From NCBI GenBank assembly GCA_963736695.1, contig CAVTPU010000001.1:682001-746000 (forward strand): a DNA stretch of 64,000 nt. Reading direction: 5' to 3'. The DNA comes from CAVTPU01 sp963736695. GTDB taxonomy: Bacteria; Actinomycetota; Actinomycetes; Mycobacteriales; Micromonosporaceae. A program made the translations under genes and the position numbers. Below the pieces are notes generated by a model. It had not been told where the DNA came from. It did not search any database and saw only the letters and a list, made by a program, of their open reading frames with translations. This document shows, one piece after another, positions 18,917 through 25,802 of the stretch; position 1 is the stretch's first letter; each line of letters starts with the position of its first letter.

Positions 18917-18950
18917 GTGAACTATAATTCGAACGTGGGTACAGAGTAAA
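18917..18950 (-). promoter_or_regulatory. Predicted promoter with LexA-like box for HEPN-imuA'-imuB-dnaE2
   Basis: Minus-strand -35 TTTACT (18945-18950), 18-base spacer, -10 TATAGT (18921-18926). Across the -10 lies TCGAAT-TATA-GTTCAC (18917-18932), which matches 9 of 12 positions of the actinobacterial SOS box TCGAAC-N4-GTTCGA with the right spacing. Two copies of TTCGAACGTG, 20 bases apart (18909 and 18929), flank it. LexA control of this operon is expected from mycobacteria; binding here is inferred. Confidence 0.55.
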
Positions 18951-19106
18951 GCATCTCGCGCGGGTTTCGCCTCGATCACGTGTTCGGATGGCGAAACAAC
19001 ACCCATCCGAGCCGAACGCCACACTCACCACACTCACCGCGCATGCCTCAAAAGTAAGGACCATGCCGGCAATCGCACCTCACTCCAGCCCAGGTAGCCT
19101 GCACCG
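18951..19106. other. Remainder of the divergent intergenic region, mutasome operon / EamA gene
   Basis: The whole gap runs from 18664 to 19106. Apart from the hairpin, the SOS-type promoter and the EamA -10 listed separately, no gene or further clear signal is seen. Confidence 0.5.
19095..19100 (+). promoter_or_regulatory. Predicted -10 of the EamA gene (leaderless)
   Basis: TAGCCT, 6 bases, then GTG 19107. This supports the first GTG rather than internal starts. Confidence 0.5.
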
Positions 19107-20120
19107 GTGAGCAGCTCAAGTCCCGGCACACCCACCGAGCTCGCCGGCCGCGAGCTGGGAGATGGCGCCGTGAGCCGGGTGACGCCCATGGCCGCACGGC
19201 GTACGAATCAACGATTTGGCGTCATCATGGTCCTCGTCGCCGGGGTCCTCTTCGCCGCCAACGGCACCGTCTCCAAACTCATGCTTCTCGGCGGATTCGA
19301 CGCCCCACAACTCACCGCCCTGCGCGCCGCCGGCGCGCTCGTCGGGCTCACCCTGCTCGTCGCGCTCAGCCGCCCCGGCCTGCGACGCCTCGCCATCACC
19401 CGCGACGAGCTGCCCCGTGTGCTCGGATTCGGACTCACCGGCTCTTTCCTCGTGCCGATGCTCTATTTCGTCACCATCCGCCGCCTGCCGGTCGGCATCG
19501 GCCTGCTCTTCGAATACATGGGACCGGTGCTCGTCGCGCTGTGGATCCGATTCGGCCGCAGACTGCCGGTGCGCCGCCAACTCTGGCTCGGTCTCGCCCT
19601 GTGCGTCGGCGGCCTCGCCGCAGTCGCACAGGTCTGGACCGGCGAGCTCCACCTCGACCCGCTCGGCATCGCAGCCGGCCTCACCTGCGCGGTCCTGCTC
19701 GCCGTCTATTATCTGGTTGGCGCGTCATCGGTCGCCGAACGCGACCCGCTGTCGCTGACCTGGTGGGCCTTCGCGGTCGCCGCAGTCGCCGGAGCCATCG
19801 TGCGCCCGTGGTGGCGATTCCCCACGCCGCTGTTGCAGGACCACTCCCACGGCGCGCCGATGTGGCTGCTCGCCGGCTATCTCATCATCTTCGGCACCGT
19901 CGTCGCCTATCTGTTCACCTCGATCTCCATGCAGCACCTGCCGCCCACCAGCGTCGGCGTCATCGGCATGATCGAACCGGTAACCGCGAGCGCCATCGCC
20001 TGGCTCGTCCTCGGCGAGACCCTCGTCGCCGCACAGATCGTCGGTGGCGTCATCGTGCTCATCGGAGTCGTGCTCGCCGAGACCGCCCGAACGACGCCGA
20101 CTCCTCTGCCACCCACCTGA
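19107..20120 (+). CDS. EamA/DMT-family membrane transporter
   Basis: 337 residues, drug/metabolite transporter superfamily. After a ~30-residue polar N-terminus come ten hydrophobic segments in two EamA halves; the second half shows the typical TSVGVIGMIEPVTASAIAWL and VLGETLVAAQIVGG. These proteins export amino acids or other small metabolites; the substrate is not evident. The GTG start is supported by TAGCCT 6 bases upstream. The next gene begins 34 bases after its stop from its own promoter. Confidence 0.88.
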   Translation: MSSSSPGTPTELAGRELGDGAVSRVTPMAARRTNQRFGVIMVLVAGVLFAANGTVSKLMLLGGFDAPQLTALRAAGALVGLTLLVALSRPGLRRLAITRDELPRVLGFGLTGSFLVPMLYFVTIRRLPVGIGLLFEYMGPVLVALWIRFGRRLPVRRQLWLGLALCVGGLAAVAQVWTGELHLDPLGIAAGLTCAVLLAVYYLVGASSVAERDPLSLTWWAFAVAAVAGAIVRPWWRFPTPLLQDHSHGAPMWLLAGYLIIFGTVVAYLFTSISMQHLPPTSVGVIGMIEPVTASAIAWLVLGETLVAAQIVGGVIVLIGVVLAETARTTPTPLPPT

Positions 20121-20142
20121 CCCGATCAGCGGGTCACGCCGG

Positions 20143-20148
20143 GATAAT
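20143..20148 (+). promoter_or_regulatory. Predicted -10 of the YbaK-family gene (leaderless)
   Basis: GATAAT, 6 bases, then ATG 20155. Confidence 0.4.
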
Positions 20149-20154
20149 GGGCTC

Positions 20155-20619
20155 ATGCACCCGAATGTTTCGGCGGTCCGGTCGGCGCTCGACGCCGCCG
20201 GCGCCACCGGTGAGATCGTCATCCTCGCCGAAGGCGTCCACACCGCCGCCGCCGCGGCCGCCGCGCTCGACATCGAGGTCGGTCAGATCGCCAACTCGCT
20301 GATCTTCGACGCCGACGGCGCACCCCTTCTCGTGCTCACCAGTGGCGCGCACCGGGTGGACACCACCGCAGTCGCCGCGCTCATCGGCGCGACCGCGGTG
20401 CGACGCGCCAGCGCCGACTTCGTGCGCACCCACACCGGCCAGGCCATCGGCGGAGTGTCGCCCGTCGGCCATCCACACCCGATCCGCACCCTCGTCGACC
20501 ACGACCTCGCGCTCTATCCCGTGGTGTGGGCGGCTGGCGGGGTGCCCCAAGCGGTCTTCCCCACGAGCTTCGACGAACTGGTCCGACTCACCGCCGGCAC
20601 CCCGGCCACGGTCGCGTAG
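20155..20619 (+). CDS. YbaK/EbsC-family aminoacyl-tRNA deacylase
   Basis: 154 residues, the size of stand-alone trans-editing enzymes that hydrolyse mischarged tRNAs such as Cys-tRNA(Pro). The core shows QIANSLIFDADGAPLLVLTSG, a central lysine-poor variant of the active site, and GQAIGGVSPVGHPHPIRTLVD, the hallmark GGVSPxG loop. The ATG at 20155 fits the family; an open frame further upstream lies over the EamA gene. The GNAT gene begins 3 bases after its stop, so the two are cotranscribed. Confidence 0.88.
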   Translation: MHPNVSAVRSALDAAGATGEIVILAEGVHTAAAAAAALDIEVGQIANSLIFDADGAPLLVLTSGAHRVDTTAVAALIGATAVRRASADFVRTHTGQAIGGVSPVGHPHPIRTLVDHDLALYPVVWAAGGVPQAVFPTSFDELVRLTAGTPATVA

Positions 20620-20622
20620 CTC

Positions 20623-21183
20623 ATGAGAATCGTGCCGTGGACCCCCGCCGATGCGCTCCGACGCATCGACGACGTGATGGCTGTCTATGGTCAGGCGATG
20701 GGCTATTCCGCGAACCTGCTCGCCGCCCGACGAGGCCATATCGCCTCACACGTGCACCGACCCGGGTTCCGAGCGATCGCGTCGGTCGACGTCGACGGAA
20801 CCCTGCTCGGCTTCGGTTATGGATACACCTCGGCCCGCGGCCAGTGGTGGCATGACCAGGTGCGTGCCGCGATGCCCAAGCCGCACCGCGGCCCGTGGCT
20901 CTCCGACTGCTTCGAAGTCGTGGAGCTGCATGTGCGCCCGCACGCGCAAGGACACGGCCTCGGCGCCGCACAGCTGCGCGCCCTGCTGCACATGACCACC
21001 GCGCGAACCACGGTGCTCTCCACACCCGAGGCCGACGAACAGGCGTCGCGGGCGTGGCGACTCTATCGCCGGTTCGGTTTCGTCGACATCGTGCGCGACC
21101 TTGTCTTTCCCGGTGACGCGCGCGCCTTCGCCGTGCTCGGCCGCACTCTGCCTCTCGACCCACCGGCCGCTCCTCGCCCGTGA
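20623..21183 (+). CDS. GNAT-family N-acetyltransferase
   Basis: 186 residues, GNAT fold. The acetyl-CoA site is ELHVRPHAQGHGLGAAQLRA (the R/Q-x-x-G-x-G/A motif), followed by the typical YRRFGFVDIVRDLVF end. The substrate is unknown. It starts 3 bases after the YbaK-type gene. Its stop codon lies in the left arm of a long palindrome shared with the convergent gene, and its 3' end recurs in degraded form about 730 bases downstream. Confidence 0.85.
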   Translation: MRIVPWTPADALRRIDDVMAVYGQAMGYSANLLAARRGHIASHVHRPGFRAIASVDVDGTLLGFGYGYTSARGQWWHDQVRAAMPKPHRGPWLSDCFEVVELHVRPHAQGHGLGAAQLRALLHMTTARTTVLSTPEADEQASRAWRLYRRFGFVDIVRDLVFPGDARAFAVLGRTLPLDPPAAPRP

Positions 21184-21230
21184 TCGTGGGCGCTCACACC
21201 GGTCCAGGCCGGTTTCAGCGCCCACGATCA
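21181..21230. repeat. Palindromic element, copy 1, containing both convergent stop codons
   Basis: Arms TGATCGTGGGCGCT (21181-21194) and AGCGCCCACGATCA (21217-21230) are perfect over 14 bp, with an inner stem ACCGG/CCGGT in the loop. The first TGA is the GNAT stop and the TGA on the other strand is the stop of the secreted-protein gene. It probably serves as a bidirectional terminator. Confidence 0.8.
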
Positions 21231-21692
21231 CATCACCCGAGCCGTCAGCACCTTTCCCAGCTGGTGAAGGCGGCAGTTCGCCTCATCGGGCTGCCGTCCT
21301 TGGGCCAGGCGAGCACCACACCCTCGAAAGCGGATCGTCTTCGGGCTGGTCTGGTTGCAGATCCTCCGGTATTCAGTCGCCGCCGAGGTGAATCCCAGCC
21401 CTTCGGAGACGAGCTGCACCGACTGCTGACCGTTCGGCTTCTTCGTCCACAGTCGAAGCCGAACCTTGACTTCGTAGTATTCGTTGCTGCAGTCCGCCTG
21501 AATTCGGGCCCGATAGGCCATCGGTGTGCCCAGCGGGTTTCTCTCCAGATACGAGGTCAGCCACGGCGGGCACACGGACACAGCCTCCGCCGGCTTGGCG
21601 TCGACCACGGCACCCATGCCCAGACCGGCGACGACTGCTAACGCGGCCGCCGCGAAACGCGTGGCGAAACGGCGTCCCATTGACAGTTTCAT
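21228..21692 (-). CDS. Small secreted protein of unknown function
   Basis: 154 residues. The first ~38 form a signal peptide (MKLSMGRRFATRF, a hydrophobic stretch, then VDAKPAEA); the mature part is ~115 residues with four cysteines (CPPW, DCSNEYYEVKV, RICNQ, RGCGAR), possibly two disulfides. Not recognised. The ATG at 21690-21692 follows GGGAGG by 5 bases. It is convergent with the GNAT gene, and the codons for its end (LTARVM) are duplicated at about 21957-21980, beside the second palindrome. Confidence 0.72.
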   Translation of the reverse strand: MKLSMGRRFATRFAAAALAVVAGLGMGAVVDAKPAEAVSVCPPWLTSYLERNPLGTPMAYRARIQADCSNEYYEVKVRLRLWTKKPNGQQSVQLVSEGLGFTSAATEYRRICNQTSPKTIRFRGCGARLAQGRQPDEANCRLHQLGKVLTARVM

Positions 21693-21825
21693 GACGCCTC
21701 CCTTCTTGTTGGAGCGACCGTATCGGCCAGCTTCAGCAAATCGAAGAGGTTCATTGCGTGCCAATAGTCACGAAATAGAACGCGCGAATGAAGCAACCAA
21801 ATCGGCCAGGTATACGCCGCATGGG

Positions 21826-21909
21826 GCCGAGCGATTGTTCTCACGCCGATTCGGTTGCGTCGACATCGTGCGCGATCTCGTCCTCCCCGCCCACCCCTCC
21901 GCGCCGTGA
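21826..21909 (+). pseudogene. Remnant of a GNAT gene 3' end (duplicated)
   Basis: Codes for AERLFSRRFGCVDIVRDLVL and a short tail before a TGA, closely matching the last third of the GNAT protein (YRRFGFVDIVRDLVF) but lacking about 17 codons near the end and all upstream sequence. The same palindrome follows, then the last codons of the secreted-protein gene on the other strand, so this is a relic of the whole convergent junction. Confidence 0.7.
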
Positions 21910-21956
21910 TCGTGGGCGCATTCACCGGTCCAGGCCGGTTCCAGCGCCCACGATCA
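21907..21956. repeat. Palindromic element, copy 2
   Basis: Arms TGATCGTGGGCGC (21907-21919) and GCGCCCACGATCA (21944-21956), 13 bp perfect, with the same central TCACCGGTCCAGGCCGGTT. Identity with copy 1 continues past the palindrome into GCCGTCAGCAC. Together with the remnant it fills most of the gap between 21693 and 22010. Confidence 0.8.
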
Positions 21957-22010
21957 CATCACCCGAGCCGTCAGCACGTTTTCCAGGGGCGACCGCGAAG
22001 TCTTTCAGGC

Positions 22011-22039
22011 TTGACTTAATTAAGGAATGGCTTTAGCAT
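22011..22039 (+). promoter_or_regulatory. Predicted promoter and self-operator of the ArsR-SRPBCC gene
   Basis: -35 TTGACT (22011-22016), exact 17-base spacer, -10 TAGCAT (22034-22039), then 7 bases to ATG 22047. The palindrome CTTAATTAAG (22015-22024) sits in the spacer, the usual place and type of an ArsR-family operator, suggesting autorepression. Confidence 0.65.
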
Positions 22040-22046
22040 GGCGGTC

Positions 22047-22847
22047 ATGAGTGCGACCCCTTCGACAACGTTCACGGCACTGGCCGAACCGACCCGGTTG
22101 CACATCGTCGACATGCTCGCCGAGCGTGGGCAACTGTCGGCGAGCGACATCAGTGGCGCGTTCGAGACCACGCCGTCGGCGATCTCGCAGCACTTGAAGA
22201 CGTTGCGCCAGGCCGGATTGGTGACGGTGGAGCGGCGGGCGCAGCAGCGCATCTATCGCCTCGATGCCGCGCCGATGACGCAGGCTCAACAGTGGCTGCA
22301 GGCACGGCTGGCGCGATGGAACCACCGCCTTGACGCGCTGGAAGCGCTCATCGAACAGGAGAGAGAATCCTCAGTGGAAAACGATCTTGTCATTACCCGC
22401 ATCATCAACGCACCGGTCGCGACTGTCTGGCGCATGTGGACAGACCCAGCAGCCATCGTGCGTTGGTGGGGCCCAGAGGATTACACCTCCGGATCCGCCA
22501 CCGTCGACCTGCGGGAAGGCGGCAACTATGTGTTCGCGATGCGCGCCCCTGACTATCAGGGCGGCGCGGAGAGTTTCACGAGTGGCGTCTATGAAGAGGT
22601 CGTCGCGCTGCGACGGTTGGTCTTCACACAGCGTCTCTCCGACGCGGAAGGCAACCCCCTCCCGGCTGACCAGCTGCCGCCTGGGTTCCCGTCGGAGGTC
22701 CGCACCATTGTGGAATTCGGTGAGTTGGGTGGCATGACATCACTGACGATCACCGAGCAGGGCTGGGCGCCGAGCCCAATGCGAGTGTTCGCCTACGCAG
22801 GCATGCACCAGTCGCTCGACAAGATGACGACCGCAGTCGCCGGCTGA
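22047..22847 (+). CDS. ArsR-type regulator fused to an SRPBCC (AHSA1) domain
   Basis: 266 residues. Residues ~1-100 are an ArsR winged helix (ALAEPTRLHIVDMLAERG, then TTPSAISQHLKTLRQAGLV). Residues ~112-266 are an AHSA1-type START-like domain (ITRIINAPVATVWRMWTDP, VRWWGPEDY). The ArsR half shows no CxC metal site. In many bacteria these two proteins are encoded side by side; here they are one chain, so the SRPBCC pocket may sense a ligand for the repressor. The start at 22047 rather than ATG 22038 is favoured by the -10 7 bases upstream. Confidence 0.85.
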   Translation: MSATPSTTFTALAEPTRLHIVDMLAERGQLSASDISGAFETTPSAISQHLKTLRQAGLVTVERRAQQRIYRLDAAPMTQAQQWLQARLARWNHRLDALEALIEQERESSVENDLVITRIINAPVATVWRMWTDPAAIVRWWGPEDYTSGSATVDLREGGNYVFAMRAPDYQGGAESFTSGVYEEVVALRRLVFTQRLSDAEGNPLPADQLPPGFPSEVRTIVEFGELGGMTSLTITEQGWAPSPMRVFAYAGMHQSLDKMTTAVAG

Positions 22848-22886
22848 CGAACACGGCGGGCGACACGGGGGCGGTTGAGGCGTTGA

Positions 22887-22921
22887 GGCTGGGCAAGCCG
22901 ACAGATTCGGCTTGCCCAGCC
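22887..22921. terminator. Bidirectional hairpin terminator
   Basis: Perfect 15-bp stem (GGCTGGGCAAGCCGA / TCGGCTTGCCCAGCC) with a 5-base loop, between the convergent ArsR-SRPBCC and CDP-alcohol transferase genes. No U-run, as is common in actinobacteria. Confidence 0.75.
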
Positions 22922-22948
22922 CACGCGGACACCAGACGGACGTGAACC

Positions 22949-23629
22949 TCAGAGTGCCGCGCGGACCGCGCTGGTGAGTCGGGCGGTGCCGAGCAATCCG
23001 AGCAGCAGCCACACCGACAGCGTCACGGTCATCACGGCCGGGGTCAGTGACGGGCTCACCGCGTCGCAGACGCCGCCGAGCACAAACGCCAACGTCACCA
23101 GCACCACTCGAGTGGGGGCTTCGGCGACTGTGACGGCGCCGACGCCGACCATCCCGGCGACGACCGCGCGGCTGCGGGCGTACTCGTAAAACCAGGCCAG
23201 CCCACCCGCGAGGGCGACGACGAGTCCGGCGGCCCCGACCAGCCACAGCGCCAACAACCACAACGCCTCGTTGGCCCGATCGGCGATCGAGTCGAGAAAC
23301 GAGCCGAGCCGCGTCGACCGTGATGTGATCATCGCGACGGCGCCGTCGACGGAGTCGGCGAGCGCGGCGAGCACAACCAGTCCGGCGGCGAGATAGAGCC
23401 ATGGGCCGCGCGCCACCGCGACCACCGGCACGAGCACCGACACGAAGACGCCCAGACCGGTCAACGTGTTAGGGCGCACGCCGGCCGACGCGAGAAGCCG
23501 GCCGCCCGCATAAGCCACCCGCAGCCAGCCGCGCACCAATGCCGACGTCTGATAGGGGGTGAGCCGACCATGCAGGGTCGACCACATCGCCACGAATTCG
23601 TCTCGGCTGAGCCGATCCCCGTTGCCCAC
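22949..23629 (-). CDS. CDP-alcohol phosphatidyltransferase family membrane protein
   Basis: 226 residues, about six membrane segments. The family motif appears as DSVDGAVAM, 11 residues, then GSFLDSIAD: the acidic residues are kept, but the arginine of the usual DG-x2-AR is Met. It starts 9 bases after the metF stop in the same direction, so the two form an operon. The enzyme would join an alcohol to a CDP-activated lipid or head group; the substrate is unknown. Confidence 0.82.
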   Translation of the reverse strand: MGNGDRLSRDEFVAMWSTLHGRLTPYQTSALVRGWLRVAYAGGRLLASAGVRPNTLTGLGVFVSVLVPVVAVARGPWLYLAAGLVVLAALADSVDGAVAMITSRSTRLGSFLDSIADRANEALWLLALWLVGAAGLVVALAGGLAWFYEYARSRAVVAGMVGVGAVTVAEAPTRVVLVTLAFVLGGVCDAVSPSLTPAVMTVTLSVWLLLGLLGTARLTSAVRAAL

Positions 23630-23638
23630 CCCGCGGCC

Positions 23639-24556
23639 TTAGGTCCGGACCCCGAGCGCGAGATTGGCCCAGACATCGCGGGTGGCGGTGGAGCGGTTGA
23701 GGGTGATGAAGTGAACCCCGGGCACGCCCTCGTCGAGCAGCCGCTGACACATCTGGCTGGCCTGCTCGACGCCGAGGGCACGCACGGCCGCCGGGTCGTC
23801 GGCGACCCGGGCGAACTCGGCGGCGAGCGCGGCGGGAAACGGCGCGCCGGAGAGCTGCACGGATCGCTCGATGGTGCCGATCTGGGTGACCGGCATGACG
23901 CCGGCCAGGATCGGGGTGTCGCAACCGGTGGCCGCGACCCGGTCGCGCAGCCGCAGATAGTCGTCGGCGTCGAAGAACATCTGGGTGATCGCGTAGTCGG
24001 CGCCGGCACGGCACTTGCGCACGAAGAACTCGGTGTCGGTGGCGACGTCGACCGACCGGGGATGCCGATAGGGGAACGCGGCGACGCCGACGCAAAATTC
24101 GCCCGACTCGCGAACCAGCCGCACGAGTTCGTCGGCATAACGCAACCCTTGCGGGTGGGCGATCCACTCCCCCATCGGGTCGCCGGGCGGGTCGCCGCGC
24201 AGGGCGAGGATGTTGCGCACCCCGGCGGCGGCGAGCCGGCCGATGACCTGCCGCAGCTGGGCCACGGAGTGGTTGACCGCGGTCAGGTGCGCCAACGGCA
24301 GCAGGGTCGTCTCGGTGGCGACGAGTTCGGTCAGGTCGACGGTCGTGTCACGAGTGGAGCCCCCCGCGCCATAGGTGATCGACACGAAGGAGGGTCGCAA
24401 CGGCTCCAGCTCGCGAATCGCCTGCCACAGGTGGCGTTCCCCGTCGGTGGTCTTCGGCGGAAAGAACTCGAAGGAGAAGGTGGGCGAGCCAGCACGCAGA
24501 AGATCGCCGATCAGCGGGTGCCGATCGGGTCGCGCCGAGGGGAGTCCGAGAGCCAC
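23639..24556 (-). CDS. metF: 5,10-methylenetetrahydrofolate reductase
   Basis: 305 residues, FAD-dependent TIM barrel making 5-methyl-THF for methionine synthesis. Family motifs are present in order: FSFEFFPPKT, SITYGAGGSTRDTT, ILALRGDPPGD, ADYAITQMFFDADDYLR, and PGVHFITLNRS at the end. The longer open frame upstream is rejected; GTG 24556 lies 7 bases after a TAGAGT -10 and gives the usual N-terminus, so the transcript is probably leaderless. No cobalamin or SAM riboswitch is seen upstream, because there is almost no leader. Confidence 0.95.
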   Translation of the reverse strand: MALGLPSARPDRHPLIGDLLRAGSPTFSFEFFPPKTTDGERHLWQAIRELEPLRPSFVSITYGAGGSTRDTTVDLTELVATETTLLPLAHLTAVNHSVAQLRQVIGRLAAAGVRNILALRGDPPGDPMGEWIAHPQGLRYADELVRLVRESGEFCVGVAAFPYRHPRSVDVATDTEFFVRKCRAGADYAITQMFFDADDYLRLRDRVAATGCDTPILAGVMPVTQIGTIERSVQLSGAPFPAALAAEFARVADDPAAVRALGVEQASQMCQRLLDEGVPGVHFITLNRSTATRDVWANLALGVRT

Positions 24557-24563
24557 ATATGTG

Positions 24564-24569
24564 ACTCTA
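24564..24569 (-). promoter_or_regulatory. Predicted -10 of metF (leaderless)
   Basis: Minus-strand TAGAGT, 7 bases, then GTG 24556. Confidence 0.5.
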
Positions 24570-24695
24570 GCGGCACACCTGCCTTGATCACCTCGTTCGG
24601 CGTCGGGTTCCGCCAACCCCATGCCACGGTACGTCCACCGCACCCCCGCTCTGGTGACCCGACTGGGTCGCGGACAGTGGGGACACAACCGGCGA

Positions 24696-24701
24696 TATGG
24701 T
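24696..24701 (+). promoter_or_regulatory. Predicted -10 of the polyprenyl synthase gene (leaderless)
   Basis: TATGGT, 6 bases, then ATG 24708. Confidence 0.45.
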
Positions 24702-24707
24702 CGTCGC

Positions 24708-25772
24708 ATGCATCCTGTTGATCACGCTGACCTGCGCTCGCGGGTGCAGCGGAGCCTCACCGGCTTTCTGGATCGCCAGCGTCGCGCGCTCGTGGGCATC
24801 GACGCGGCGCTCGTCCCGGTGGCCGACGCCGTGGAGCGGTTCGTCCTCGGTGGCGGCAAACGGTTGCGACCGGCCTTCGCCTATTGGGGTTATCTCGGCG
24901 CGGGCGGGCCCGACTCGGATCAGGTCGTGCACGCCGTCTCGGCGCTCGAGCTGGTGCAGGCGAGCGCGCTGATCCACGACGATCTCATCGACGCGTCGGC
25001 GACCCGACGCGGAGAGCCGGCGATCCATCGCCGGTTCGCCACGCTGCACTCCGACTCCGGGTGGGCGGGGTCGGCCGAGCAGTTCGGCGCGGCCAGCGCC
25101 ATCTTGCTCGGCGACCTGTGCCTCGTGTGGTCCGACGAGATGCTGCGCTCCAGTGGACTCGACCCGATCGTGCTCGGCCGGGCCCGAGTCGACTTCGACG
25201 ACATGCGCACCGAGGTCATCGCCGGGCAATATCTCGATGTGCACGCCCAGGCCACCACCGACACGTCCGAGCATCGTGCCCACACTGTCGCACGCTACAA
25301 ATCCGCGAAATACACAGTGGAGCGTCCGCTGCTCTTCGGTGGCGCGCTGGCCGACGGCGGGACGGCGATCCGCGACTGCTATTCCCGCTATGGGCTGGCG
25401 CTGGGTGAGGCGTTCCAGTTGCGCGACGACGTGCTCGGCGTCTTCGGCGACCCGGCTCAGACGGGCAAACCGGCCGGCGACGACCTGCGTGAGGGCAAGC
25501 ACACATTTCTCGTCGCCGCCGCATTCGCGGCCGCCTCACCAGCCGCGGCCGACCGGCTGCGCGCCGGTCTCGGCGATCCGACGCTCGACCCGGCCGGGGT
25601 CGAGGAACTGCGCGACATCATCACCGCGACGGGCGCGGCCCGCCGCGCCGAGCAACGCATCAACGAGCTGACCGACGCCGCGCTCGACGCGCTCACCGGC
25701 GTCGAACTGGCGGGCGGCGCCGGTGAGCGACTGATCGCCCTCGCCGCCGTCGCGACCTGCCGCACCACCTGA
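24708..25772 (+). CDS. Polyprenyl (geranylgeranyl-type) diphosphate synthase
   Basis: 354 residues, trans-prenyltransferase. GGGKRLRPAFAYWGY and the first aspartate-rich motif HDDLIDAS bind the allylic diphosphate; the second motif is FQLRDDVLGVFGDP, the form seen in actinobacterial GGPP synthases of the IdsA type. It could feed carotenoid synthesis (lycopene cyclase genes are 2 kb away) and polyprenyl carriers. The ATG at 24708 is supported by TATGGT upstream and the family N-terminus; it is divergent from metF. Chain length is not certain. Confidence 0.9.
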   Translation: MHPVDHADLRSRVQRSLTGFLDRQRRALVGIDAALVPVADAVERFVLGGGKRLRPAFAYWGYLGAGGPDSDQVVHAVSALELVQASALIHDDLIDASATRRGEPAIHRRFATLHSDSGWAGSAEQFGAASAILLGDLCLVWSDEMLRSSGLDPIVLGRARVDFDDMRTEVIAGQYLDVHAQATTDTSEHRAHTVARYKSAKYTVERPLLFGGALADGGTAIRDCYSRYGLALGEAFQLRDDVLGVFGDPAQTGKPAGDDLREGKHTFLVAAAFAAASPAAADRLRAGLGDPTLDPAGVEELRDIITATGAARRAEQRINELTDAALDALTGVELAGGAGERLIALAAVATCRTT

Positions 25773-25802
25773 TTCGAAAGCCCACTGTGCCATCATGCGA
25801 AC

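Noticed and set aside
18909..18938. The two TTCGAACGTG copies as complete LexA boxes
   Set aside because: Each has only one good half-site; the centred TCGAAT-TATA-GTTCAC element fits the two-sided consensus better.
22038..22046. ATG 22038 as start of the ArsR-SRPBCC gene
   Set aside because: It overlaps the -10 hexamer; ATG 22047 fits the promoter and family N-terminus better.
24557..24707. Riboswitch between metF and the polyprenyl synthase gene
   Set aside because: Only about 150 bases, with leaderless-type promoters on both sides, leaving no room for a leader.
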